Assembly: GCA_964468755.1 (NCBI GenBank)
Contig: CAYXWH010000009.1
Location: 1 to 36,176 of the forward strand
Length of the DNA stretch: 36,176 nt
Direction: 5' to 3'
From: CAYXWH01 sp964468755
Lineage (GTDB): Bacteria; Chloroflexota; Dehalococcoidia; Dehalococcoidales; RBG-16-60-22
Shown: piece by piece, positions 16,511 through 24,366 of the stretch
Layout of the letters: each line of letters begins with the position of its first letter
Numbering within the stretch: the first letter of the stretch is position 1
The notes under the pieces: model-generated
Databases searched by the model: none
What the model was told of the DNA's origin: nothing
What the model saw: only the letters and a program-made list of their open reading frames with translations
Position numbers and translations under genes: made by a program

Positions 16511-19120
16511 ATGTCAACCCAAAAATATATCAGGCACCCGGGTGATGAGCGGAAGCCGGTACCGGTCTCCGGGGGATCAGGGAGAACATTGACCAAGAAC
16601 TTCAGCTTCAGCGGGCATGGCGATGGCTCTAATGTTGCCCGGGTCGATGTGAAGGATGGCAGAATACTGAGAATAAGGCCCCTGCACTATGATGAGAAGT
16701 ATCCGGCTGAGCAATGTAGCCCCTGGCAAGTTGAGGTGCGGGGCAAGGTCTTCAAACCAATGATGAAAGAGCCGGTATCTCCGTTCTGCCTGAGCTACAA
16801 GAAGCGGGTCTACTCACCAAACCGGATTAAGTACCCGCTGAAGCGGGTCGACTGGGACCCCGACGGCGAGAGAAATCCACAGAACCGGGGTACCAGCCGG
16901 TTTAAGAGAATCTCCTGGGACGAGGCTACCGACATCATAGCCAGCGAGATAACCAGGATTCAGCAGAAGTACGGGACATCGGCTATTTACTTGATGAGGG
17001 GGAATCACGGGGAGACGAAATGTGTGCACGGGACTCACGGGGTTCCGGTCCGGCTGTTGAGGGAAGGGTACACCGCACAGAGTACCAATCCGGACAGCTG
17101 GGAGGGCTGGTACTGGGGGGCGCAGCATGTATGGGGAATGGACTGCCCCTGGACGAAAACCATGTCCGTAGGGATGATGGCACCGCAGACCAATGTGTTT
17201 AAAGACATGGCCGAGAATACCGGCATGATTCTGTTCATTGGCTGCGACCCGGAAACCACGCCCTGGGCGTTTCAAGGACAGCTGGCAAGTCGGCTCTGTT
17301 ACTGGTGGACGGAACTGGGGATAAAACAGGTATATGTCTGCCCTGACCTTAACTATGGAGCCGCCATACATGCCGATAAATGGGTCCCGGTACTACCCAA
17401 TACGGACGCCGCCTTGCTGCTGGCAATAGCCTATACCTGGATAACCGAGGGCACCTATGACCGGGACTATGTAGCCACCCACACCTTTGGTTTTGAACAG
17501 TTTCAGGATTACGTTATGGGGAAAGAGGATGGGGTGGCCAAGACACCGGAATGGGCTTCGCCGTTATGTGGTGTTCCGGTATGGAGCATTAAAGCCCTGG
17601 CCAGGGAGTGGGCGTCCCGGACGACGTCGGTAATTCATGTGTGCGGTGGTTCCTACCAGCGGGGACCATATGCAACCGAGCCGGCCCGTCTGGAGGTCTT
17701 GCTGCTGGCAATGCAGGGGCTGGGAAGACCTGGAATTCACCAGGCGGTGCTGGGTGCCGGTATGCCCGGTGGCAAAATAAAGCCGAGCCTCCATTCGGCA
17801 ATGCGCGGTGACGCCGATGCCGTTGGTAGACCGAAACAGTTTATCTGGAAGACCCTTCTTCACGAAGCCATTCTCAACCCGCCACTTAGCTGGTATGCCT
17901 CATTTCTCTTTGGTCCGGTTGAAGACCAGTTTAATCAGTACGGCTACCCGGTAAGTGATGGCTCGGAGATACACATGATATGGAGCGATGAAGGTTGCTT
18001 CACCGCCTGCTGGAACGACGGGAACAAGGTGATAGAAGCCTTTCGCAGCCCGAAGATAGAGTTTATTCTCAACCAGCACCCGTGGCTGGAAAACGATTGT
18101 CTTTACGCTGACCTTATTTTACCGGTCAATACCAAGCTGGAGGAAGAAGATATATCCGTCGGGTATAGTGGTCAGTTCGACCTCATTTTCCCCGAGGGGA
18201 AATGCGTCGAGCCTCTGGGAGAGTCCCTGAGCGACTATGAGATAGTCGGTGAGATAGCCCGGAAAATGGGAACGTATGACCGGTTCACTGAAGGCAGGAC
18301 CGTTGAGCAGTGGATACGGCACGGCTTTGAACAGTCAGGTGTGGCGGCTATGGTAAGCTGGGGGGAATTGAACGAAAAGGGGTACTACGTCGTCCCCACG
18401 GCTCCGGACTGGGAGAAACACCCGGCGGGGATGATAGAATTCTACCGGGAACCCGGTGCCCACCCCCTGCATACCATGTCGGGCAAAATAGAATTCCATA
18501 GCCAGGGATTGGCGGAGCACTTTCCCGACGACGAAGAGCGCCCGCCGGTCCCGCACTGGATTCCCGGAGGCGTGACCCACCAGGAGAGCCGCCAGTGCCG
18601 GCGAGCCGGGAAATACCCGCTGCTCCTGGTTTCCAACCACCCCAGGTGGCGGATGCATGCCGAGCACGATGATGTATCCTGGTTAAGAGAAATCGAAATG
18701 GGCAAGGTTAAGGGACCGGACGGGTACCGGTATGAGCCGGTATGGATAAACCCGGTGGATGCGGCGCCACGAGGCATAGCAAGCGGCGATATCGTCAAGC
18801 TCTACAACGAGCGAGGCACCGTCCTGGGCGGGGCTTATGTGACCGAGCGAATAATTCCCGGGGCGGTGTATCAGGACCACGGGGCGAGGCATGACCCGAT
18901 AACGACCGGTCTTGACCGGGGTGGCTCCAATAACCTGATATCTCCCGCCAATACCACCTCGAAAAATGCTTTCGGAATGGCAACCAGTGGCTACCTGGTT
19001 GAAGCTGGCAAAGTAACCGTAGACCGGATGGAAGAATGGAGGAAGCTCTATCCGGAAGCATTCAGCAGGCCGTATGATCCGGCCACCGGCCTGCGCTTTG
19101 ACGCCTGGGTTAGTGACTGA
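16511..19120 (+). CDS. Molybdopterin enzyme, pyrogallol-phloroglucinol transhydroxylase large-subunit family
   Basis: An 869-residue DMSO-reductase-family enzyme. Unlike most relatives it has no N-terminal Cys cluster motif, as in transhydroxylase large subunits, which carry molybdopterin but no Fe-S cluster. Similarity to the Pelobacter enzyme (875 residues, from memory) is clear: VRGKVFKP, KYPLKRVDWDPDGERNPQ, RISWDEATDIIASEI, NPDSWEGWYWGAQHVWG and LADLILPVNTKLE-type segments. D195-S196-W197 correspond to the Asp-Ser-Trp whose Ser binds molybdenum, and H166 (RGNHGE) to the catalytic His. There is no signal peptide, so it is cytoplasmic. The small [4Fe-4S] partner subunit is not adjacent. It probably acts on polyphenols or a related hydration/hydroxyl-transfer reaction; the exact substrate is uncertain. 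Confidence 0.85.
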   Translation: MSTQKYIRHPGDERKPVPVSGGSGRTLTKNFSFSGHGDGSNVARVDVKDGRILRIRPLHYDEKYPAEQCSPWQVEVRGKVFKPMMKEPVSPFCLSYKKRVYSPNRIKYPLKRVDWDPDGERNPQNRGTSRFKRISWDEATDIIASEITRIQQKYGTSAIYLMRGNHGETKCVHGTHGVPVRLLREGYTAQSTNPDSWEGWYWGAQHVWGMDCPWTKTMSVGMMAPQTNVFKDMAENTGMILFIGCDPETTPWAFQGQLASRLCYWWTELGIKQVYVCPDLNYGAAIHADKWVPVLPNTDAALLLAIAYTWITEGTYDRDYVATHTFGFEQFQDYVMGKEDGVAKTPEWASPLCGVPVWSIKALAREWASRTTSVIHVCGGSYQRGPYATEPARLEVLLLAMQGLGRPGIHQAVLGAGMPGGKIKPSLHSAMRGDADAVGRPKQFIWKTLLHEAILNPPLSWYASFLFGPVEDQFNQYGYPVSDGSEIHMIWSDEGCFTACWNDGNKVIEAFRSPKIEFILNQHPWLENDCLYADLILPVNTKLEEEDISVGYSGQFDLIFPEGKCVEPLGESLSDYEIVGEIARKMGTYDRFTEGRTVEQWIRHGFEQSGVAAMVSWGELNEKGYYVVPTAPDWEKHPAGMIEFYREPGAHPLHTMSGKIEFHSQGLAEHFPDDEERPPVPHWIPGGVTHQESRQCRRAGKYPLLLVSNHPRWRMHAEHDDVSWLREIEMGKVKGPDGYRYEPVWINPVDAAPRGIASGDIVKLYNERGTVLGGAYVTERIIPGAVYQDHGARHDPITTGLDRGGSNNLISPANTTSKNAFGMATSGYLVEAGKVTVDRMEEWRKLYPEAFSRPYDPATGLRFDAWVSD

Positions 19121-19131
19121 CGACAGTGAAT

Positions 19132-19186
19132 AGCCGGTTAAGCACTGAGAACCGGTAATACCCGGGAAATACAGGAGCAACCGGCT
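19132..19186. terminator. Inverted repeats between convergent genes
   Basis: CCGGTT (19134-19139) pairs with AACCGG (19150-19155), or the longer AGCCGGTT (19132-19139) with AACCGGCT (19179-19186). They lie in the 73-base space between the stops of two convergent genes. There is no clear U-tract on either side, so the terminator role rests on position. Confidence 0.4.
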
Positions 19187-19193
19187 CACCTGT

Positions 19194-20093
19194 TTAGCTT
19201 TTCCGGAAACGCTTTTCCATTTCCCGGAGGAATTTTTCCACCTCCGGTGAAAGGGTGGGCAGCTTCTCGTCCCTTTCTTCCACCTCGGCTTTCTTCCCGG
19301 CTACTCGTGCGTCGTAGTGAGCCTCAAGCTGCTCAACAATTTCCTGCACCTGGGGATTCCTGGCAACCTGAGCTATGATTTGTTCGTATTGCCACTCCGC
19401 CTGCTTGATATTTTCCTCTGATACCGGGATATTGTACAGGGAGGAAAAAATCTTCATGAGCCGGCTGACCCCCATGTAGTCCTCGTCCAGCTGGGTGTAC
19501 TGGGGCAGGTGGACTATCAGGCTCATGGAATCGGTACCGCGTTCTGACATAAGCTCCGATACCAGGAAGAAAATGGTTATCGGACCTTCATAGTCGCCGG
19601 TGACCAGTCCTATCTTCCGGTAGTCCTCTTCAGCGTCTCTGCCGGTTGCCCCGCCGGTCACCAGCAGGGGCCGGGTATGGGGCACGAAGTCATACATGCT
19701 GCCGACGAGATAATACCGCTCGACTTCGAACATCTCCAGTAACCGTAGCGCCGAATCGATAAAGAACTCGCTGTGCATGTGGGGTTCGAGAAGATGGAGG
19801 AAGAGAAAATCGTTTCCCGTCGGTCGCTGACTGTAGTTAATATAGCAATTGGGGATGGTAACCTGGCGGCGACCTTCATTCAGATAGAGCATTGGGCGGT
19901 AGCGGGTGAAGTCAAAAAAATTACCGGGCCGGGACAGCTTGGCCAGTTGCCTGGCGTGACACGCCTTCTCCAACCAGTTAAGCGTTAACGTACCGACGCT
20001 GCCCACATCTATCCAGGGACGCAATATGGTGAGCGCATGGGGCTTTTTCAGCCTGGGTAGCGGCTCGTTTACTTCGAAAGCACCTACTCTCAT
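19194..20093 (-). CDS. PAC2-family protein
   Basis: A 299-residue cytoplasmic protein of the PAC2 (proteasome assembly chaperone 2-like) family, widespread in actinobacteria and Chloroflexi but of unclear bacterial function. Matching features are LRPWIDVGSVGTLTLNWLE near the N-terminus, FLFLHLLEPHMHSEFFIDSALRLLEM-type helix, YLVGSMYDFVPHTRPLLVTG and the core around GDYEGPITIFFL. The C-terminal 60 residues are charged and helical, probably coiled coil. It is convergent with the transhydroxylase-like gene and shows no operon partner. Confidence 0.82.
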   Translation of the reverse strand: MRVGAFEVNEPLPRLKKPHALTILRPWIDVGSVGTLTLNWLEKACHARQLAKLSRPGNFFDFTRYRPMLYLNEGRRQVTIPNCYINYSQRPTGNDFLFLHLLEPHMHSEFFIDSALRLLEMFEVERYYLVGSMYDFVPHTRPLLVTGGATGRDAEEDYRKIGLVTGDYEGPITIFFLVSELMSERGTDSMSLIVHLPQYTQLDEDYMGVSRLMKIFSSLYNIPVSEENIKQAEWQYEQIIAQVARNPQVQEIVEQLEAHYDARVAGKKAEVEERDEKLPTLSPEVEKFLREMEKRFRKS

Positions 20094-20290
20094 ACGTACA
20101 TTTTACCAATGGAGAGGAGCGCATACAAGCCGGTTTTTACTAATGGCACAGCCCTGGGCAGAGGCAAGGACCCCGGTGCTGAATCTAACTTCGGCAAAGG
20201 GGCTAGAAAGACACATGACTAATTATCTATTCAAATTTGATTGCACGGGGGCTAAAATTACGATGGATGAGAGTGACTACAGGGGAGGGG

Positions 20291-20359
20291 ATGAAAGGCA
20301 CGGGCACGGTTACCTGTAGCCGCGAGGCGGGTACGGGCGGGAGAAAGGACAGCGGGTAA
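20291..20359 (+). CDS. 22-codon leader ORF overlapping the coiled-coil gene
   Basis: The frame begins at ATG 20291, directly after AGGGGAGGGG, encodes MKGTGTVTCSREAG and onward, and ends in TAA that overlaps the next ATG as TAATG. This gives a reinitiation-type layout for the gene at 20359. Peptide function is unknown and translation is unproven. Confidence 0.35.
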   Translation: MKGTGTVTCSREAGTGGRKDSG

Positions 20360-21150
20360 TGGCTGAGATTAAGGAACGGCAAGAAGTCGAAGTTGATGAG
20401 ACGCAGGTACTCATTGCCGAGTTCCGGCAGAAAATTACTGAGGCTCTTCAAAGAGAACACTTCGCGCTGAGAATGCTTGCTGAGCAGGAGGCGTCCCATA
20501 TTGTTGAAGGCGCCTGGGCAAAGGCGGAGGGTATAATCGCCAAGGCTACGGAGGAAGCTGAACACTTTGTTGATGAAGCCAGGCAAAAGGCGAACGAAGA
20601 AGCAGATAAAATTACCGGTCAAGCCAGGCAGAGAGCCGAGTTACTGTTACAGGAGGCTGAAGCTCATACCAGAGCCAAAGCCAAAGAAAAGGTAAAACGG
20701 GAAGAGGAGCGAATTATTAGAAAAGCCAGGGAGGAAGCGGAGACTATTGTTGCCCGTGCCAGGCGGACGGCGGAGAAGGAATCAGGTAACATTATCGCGG
20801 CAGCGAAAAAGGAAGCGAAACAGGTTGTCCAGTCCGCCAGGGATGAGGCACGGGCCGAGATTGCTGAGGGCCGGCTTTTTGAGGGGGATGTTGAGTTGCA
20901 AATTGCATCATCTTTTACCGACTCAACGCAAATAAGGAGTTTTAAGGAATGCCTGGCTAAAGTTACCCAAATAAAAGCTACCGGCGAATCACTCTCTTCG
21001 GATGGTGATTGCTCGCTTTACATAACCATAGTCGAACCAATTCCACTACTCTACATTTTAAAAAAGATGCCGACTGTAGGCAGCGTTACGGCTCAGGATA
21101 AACGTATCCAGTTGACTCTGAAGAATGAGCCGGACGCAGCGGCACCGTAG
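20359..21150 (+). CDS. Long coiled-coil protein with small C-terminal domain
   Basis: A 263-residue cytoplasmic protein. Residues about 15-170 are a continuous charged Ala/Glu/Lys-rich coiled coil with repeats like ARQKANEEADKI, REEAETIVARARR and ARDEARAEIAEG, reminiscent of DivIVA or ATP-synthase b stalks but too long and unanchored to name. Residues about 180-255 form a compact domain (IRSFKECLAKVTQIKATGES, then YITIVEPIPLLYILKKMPTV) of a type I associate with Chloroflexi proteins but cannot name. There is no membrane helix. Its start overlaps the end of the short leader frame. A role in cell organisation or envelope scaffolding is only a guess. Confidence 0.75.
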   Translation: MAEIKERQEVEVDETQVLIAEFRQKITEALQREHFALRMLAEQEASHIVEGAWAKAEGIIAKATEEAEHFVDEARQKANEEADKITGQARQRAELLLQEAEAHTRAKAKEKVKREEERIIRKAREEAETIVARARRTAEKESGNIIAAAKKEAKQVVQSARDEARAEIAEGRLFEGDVELQIASSFTDSTQIRSFKECLAKVTQIKATGESLSSDGDCSLYITIVEPIPLLYILKKMPTVGSVTAQDKRIQLTLKNEPDAAAP

Positions 21151-21450
21151 TCCGGGCATCCCACAATGTCCGTAATCGCCGGTTATGGCTAAGAGCAGCA
21201 ACCGGTTACTGCTCCCGCCGCCATCTGACATACTGAATATGTACCCTGGTATCCTCCATTTCCGGTGTTTCGGCGGGATACCTGGCATTGCCTTGGCTAC
21301 GCAGGTTATTATTGCTTGATATTCATCTCGCATACTACCGGGTTCCGCCATTTTGCCGGCATAATCATAACCGCACCATGACTGGAGTGTTTCTTATGTC
21401 CATAGAGTAAAGGCAGCAGTATATTTATTATCAGATTGTGACCTTTACCA
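21151..21450. other. 300-base stretch without a supported gene
   Basis: Between the coiled-coil gene and the peroxiredoxin promoter. Frames here are short, lack ribosome sites and give no recognisable protein. No repeats or hairpins stood out. Confidence 0.5.
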
Positions 21451-21479
21451 TTGACTATGCTGGCGATAAAATGTACAAT
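21451..21479 (+). promoter_or_regulatory. Sigma-70-type promoter of the selenoprotein peroxiredoxin
   Basis: TTGACT (21451-21456), a 17-base spacer, and TACAAT (21474-21479). Transcription from about 21486 leaves 58 bases to the ATG at 21544 and about 170 to the ATG at 21655. No obvious PerR- or OxyR-like box was seen. Confidence 0.6.
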
Positions 21480-21530
21480 TTGCCGATAAATATCTTTGCT
21501 GTAATTCAGTCGATGCGACCATAGCAATGA

Positions 21531-21654
21531 AGGAGGTGATACTATGCCTGAAGCTGTAGATGGCTGTGTTCAACCGGCTAAAGGCCCAATTGCTGGTATT
21601 GAAGAAGGAGCGCCGGAAACGGTGCAGGTCCAAAGAAAAAAGGAGGAAACCAGG
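21531..21654 (+). promoter_or_regulatory. Upstream ribosome site and in-frame 37-codon extension of the peroxiredoxin
   Basis: GAAGGAGGTG lies 5 bases before an ATG at 21544 that is in frame with the peroxiredoxin and adds MPEAVDGCVQPAKGPIAG plus a charged stretch. A second strong site, AGGAGG (21641-21646), precedes the ATG at 21655, where the family's normal N-terminus begins. Either two protein forms are made, or the first site is a leader. Confidence 0.45.
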
Positions 21655-22257
21655 ATGGTTGCTCAGGTTGGCAAGGAAGCCCCGGATTTCGAAGCGAGTG
21701 CCTTTATCGATGGCGGGTTTAAAAATATCAAGCTTTCTGACTATAAGGGAAAATGGGTAGTACTCTGTTTCTACCCCGGTGACTTTACCTTTGTCTGACC
21801 TACCGAACTATCGGCAGTTGCCGCCAAGTACAGTGAACTGCAGGCTCTGGGGGTGCAGGTATTGTCACTGAGTACGGATAGCCGCTTCACCCACAAGATA
21901 TGGCAGGAGGAAGAGCTTTCCAAGATGGTCCCGGGCGGGGTCCCCTTTCCGATGTTGTCCGATGCCGGCGGACGTATCGGCAGTGTCTATGGAGTTTACG
22001 ATGAACAATCCGGGGTGAACATTCGGGGCCGTTTCCTGGTTGACCCTGACGGCATCATTCAGGCTATGGAGGTGCTGGCACCGACGGTAGGGCGCAACGT
22101 GGCTGAACTAATTCGCCAGGTCAGGGCATTCCAGCACGTGCGTGACACCGGTGAGGTAACCCCCTCCGGCTGGCAGCCGGGCAAGCCAACTTTAAAGCCC
22201 GGCCCCGATCTGGCTGGTAAGGTATGGCAGGTCTGGAAAACAGATATGGCGTTCTGA
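21655..22257 (+). CDS. Selenocysteine-containing peroxiredoxin (UGA at 21796-21798 read as Sec)
   Basis: Thiol/selenol peroxidase that reduces hydrogen peroxide or organic peroxides in the cytoplasm. Reading through the single in-frame TGA gives 200 residues aligned end to end with AhpC/Prx1-type peroxiredoxins: VGKEAPDFEASAF, then WVVLCFYPGDFTFV-U-PTELSA. The UGA (residue 48) falls exactly at the peroxidatic cysteine of FTFVCPTE. The rest continues normally (LSTDSRFTHKIW, RGRFLVDPDGIIQAMEV). A small hairpin 13 bases after the UGA fits a bacterial SECIS. The usual resolving cysteine (GEVCP) is replaced by Thr (GEVTPSGW), and no Cys occurs after the Sec, so regeneration must use an external thiol. 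Standard gene calling would split this into two fragments (to 21798, from 21853). An in-frame start at 21544 is possible. Confidence 0.88.
21796..21831 (+). promoter_or_regulatory. SECIS-like hairpin after the Sec UGA
   Basis: After UGA (21796-21798), CGGC (21812-21815) pairs with GCCG (21820-21823) around the loop AGTT. Outer ACT/AGT pairs extend the stem beyond a small internal loop. The apical loop begins 18 bases after the UGA and has G at its second position, within the spacing and loop rule reported for bacterial SECIS elements. Confidence 0.65.
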
Positions 22258-22730
22258 ACAAAGTAGGATGAACTCTATGGCCATTCTCTAAAACAAGCTA
22301 TGGGAAAAGACGTCTGGTCTGTGAGTACCAGGCCTGCGGGCTCCAGGTGAGACTAGATGGGGCAAGAGAAGCCGGCAGAGGCAAAAAATGGCTCCCTCAC
22401 CGGACACACATCCTCTTGTGAATGAATGCTATACCGTAATTAAGTGTCGAGATTTCCATCTTCTACGGGTACTATTGGGGGGAGTAGTACCTGTCCTGAC
22501 TCATTCTTAATAAACCTGTTCCGGGATGAATCACCAATCTCTTGAGTAGCTTGACAACATGTGTTCGCCTGTAGTACTCTCTGGTACACTGATTGTACAT
22601 GATGATACATTGTCAATACAAATAATTAAATCATGAACTAGATTAAGGAGGTGCGTATGGAGTAATGAATTATAATGCATTCCTCGTTTTAGGTTGATCA
22701 ATCAAAGCGCTTAAAAACGAAGGAGAAGAG
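22258..22730. other. 473-base intergenic region: hairpin, promoter and mini-ORF leader before the TRAP operon
   Basis: GGTACTA (22468-22474) pairs with TAGTACC (22485-22491) over a G-rich 10-base loop. TTGACA at 22551 with a weak -10 near 22574 may be a promoter. Next come overlapping imperfect palindromes around 22591-22616 (TGTA-N8-TACA, ATTG...CAAT), a possible operator. At 22645-22653 an AAGGAGGTG site precedes ATG-GAG-TAA (22657-22665), a two-codon frame 65 bases before the true start. No larger gene is supported. Confidence 0.5.
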
Positions 22731-23840
22731 ATGAAGAAAGTTGGCTTATTGGGATTAGCAGTTATATTGCTGACTACCTTGATTCTCGCTGGATGTGCCC
22801 AGCCGGCTCCCGCTCCAGCCCCAGCACCAGCCCCCGCCCCCGCTCCAGCACCAGCCCCCGCTTTAGCACCAGTACCAGAAAAACCTATAGAAATTAAATT
22901 TTCTTACTGGCCGCCGCCAACCTGCCCTCCTGCCGAGCGCATTCTTCATCCCTGGGGGGAAACGATAGAAAAGCGTACCAACGGAAGGGTCAAGGTAACC
23001 TTTTATCCCGCGGAGGCTCTGGGCGCCGCACCGGACCACTATGATTTGGTTCTCAAGGGTACCGCCGATATCGGCTGGATTGACCCCAATTTCACCCCGG
23101 GCGCCTTCCCGCGAATTGGTGTGATTGCCTTACCCATGCTGTTTCCTTCATCCGAGATTGCTGGCGCCGTATTCTGGGAAATGATGGAGAAATATATGGC
23201 GGATACGGAGTTCAGCAAGGTGAAGGTGCTCTGGGTCTATCCCACCGGTCTCTTCCAGCTGTGGACAAGGACAAAGCAGGTGAAAACCCTGGAAGACCTC
23301 AATGGTCTGAAGCTGTCTTGTACCTCGGACGTGCTGACCAAGATAACCAAGGCACTGGGGGCGGTTCCGGTGTTCATGCCCGAGCCGGAAATCTACACCT
23401 CGCTGGAGAGGGGCCTGCTTGACGGCCGCTGGCATGAATGGGAGGGTGGCTGGACATGGAAAGCCCACGAGGTCACCAAGTACCGCACAGCTAATGTAGA
23501 CCTGGGAACGAACACCAACGCGATTATCATGAACCTTGATGCCTGGAACAGCCTGCCGCCGGATATCCAGCGGATATTTGATGAGACCGCCGGCCTGGAG
23601 TACTCGATGTATTCCGGTAAAGTCTGGGATGAGACCAACGAAGAATTCCTGCCCATCGTTATGGACTATGACCAAAAAGTGGGCAATCCCCCGATTTATT
23701 ACCTTCCCGATGAGGAAAGGGAACGGTGGAGGGAAGCGGTTACTCCGGTATATGACGAATGGATAAAGGAGATGGAAGCCGAGGGAATACCGGGACAAGC
23801 AATATTTGACGACACGCTGGCAGCAATCAAGAAATATTAG
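22731..23840 (+). CDS. dctP: TRAP transporter solute-binding lipoprotein (DctP family)
   Basis: A 369-residue extracytoplasmic receptor that captures a solute for the DctQ/DctM permease. It has a lipoprotein signal peptide with lipobox LAGC (Cys22), then a Pro/Ala repeat linker (24-48), then the DctP fold from about 52: PAEALGAAPDHYDLVLKGTADIG, VPVFMPEPEIYTSLERGLLDG and TNTNAIIMNLDAWNSLPPDIQ. The arginine usually found in the GLKIR segment, which binds the ligand carboxylate, is replaced here (GLKLSC, Ser196), so the ligand may not be a simple carboxylate. It heads a three-gene operon; ribosome site AAGGAG. Confidence 0.93.
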   Translation: MKKVGLLGLAVILLTTLILAGCAQPAPAPAPAPAPAPAPAPAPALAPVPEKPIEIKFSYWPPPTCPPAERILHPWGETIEKRTNGRVKVTFYPAEALGAAPDHYDLVLKGTADIGWIDPNFTPGAFPRIGVIALPMLFPSSEIAGAVFWEMMEKYMADTEFSKVKVLWVYPTGLFQLWTRTKQVKTLEDLNGLKLSCTSDVLTKITKALGAVPVFMPEPEIYTSLERGLLDGRWHEWEGGWTWKAHEVTKYRTANVDLGTNTNAIIMNLDAWNSLPPDIQRIFDETAGLEYSMYSGKVWDETNEEFLPIVMDYDQKVGNPPIYYLPDEERERWREAVTPVYDEWIKEMEAEGIPGQAIFDDTLAAIKKY

Positions 23841-23856
23841 AAATGAGGCCTGAATC

Positions 23857-24366
23857 TTGACCCTGCTGACAGATAGTGTGGATTTGCTTAGAAAAGGGAT
23901 TTCCCTGGTGAGCCGCCGGGCCCGTGATATCGGGGCAATTGTATTAATGGCAATGGTGCTGTTGGTGGTGGTAGACGTTACCCTGCGCCGCGCCTTCAAC
24001 AGCCCGTTGCCATTTAGTTTTGAACTCATCGGCATTATGCTGGTGGTGGTCGTCTTTTGTTTCGTGGCTTATTCCACAGCGACGGGGAGGCACGTCAGTA
24101 TTGATGTGCTGGTCGCCCGGTTCTCACCAAAGGTAAGGTCCAGAACTGACCTGTGTACCGATTTTCTCAGTGCCGTGCTCTTCGGCCTGATTGGCTGGCA
24201 GAGCATCGTTCAGGGGATACATATTTGGGATGCCGGTGTTGAAACCGGAATACTGAACATACCTCACTATCCCTTCCTGTTTATCGTCGCCTTCGGTAGT
24301 ATAGTGGCTAGCCTCGCAGTCTTCTTTACTATTATAAACTACATGGTTAGAGCGGTACGGAAATGA
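23857..24366 (+). CDS. dctQ: TRAP transporter small permease (DctQ family)
   Basis: A 169-residue membrane protein with four helices (about 25-46, 55-74, 102-122 and 138-160), the expected DctQ layout, including the charged segment RRAFNSPLPFSFELIGIML between helices one and two and RHVSIDVLV after helix two. The TTG start at 23857 has AATGAGG eight bases upstream, 16 bases after the receptor's stop. It overlaps the large permease by ATGA. It forms the membrane complex with DctM. Confidence 0.9.
   Translation: MTLLTDSVDLLRKGISLVSRRARDIGAIVLMAMVLLVVVDVTLRRAFNSPLPFSFELIGIMLVVVVFCFVAYSTATGRHVSIDVLVARFSPKVRSRTDLCTDFLSAVLFGLIGWQSIVQGIHIWDAGVETGILNIPHYPFLFIVAFGSIVASLAVFFTIINYMVRAVRK

Noticed and set aside
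20215..20319. 34-codon frame MTNYLFKFD... before the coiled-coil gene
   Set aside because: Poor ribosome site and no recognisable family; the overlapping 22-codon frame ending at the start codon is better placed. Neither is strongly supported.
21796..21798. Peroxiredoxin as a pseudogene broken by a nonsense mutation
   Set aside because: The stop is UGA exactly at the catalytic Cys codon, the rest of the gene is intact, and a SECIS-like hairpin follows. Random decay would not choose this codon.
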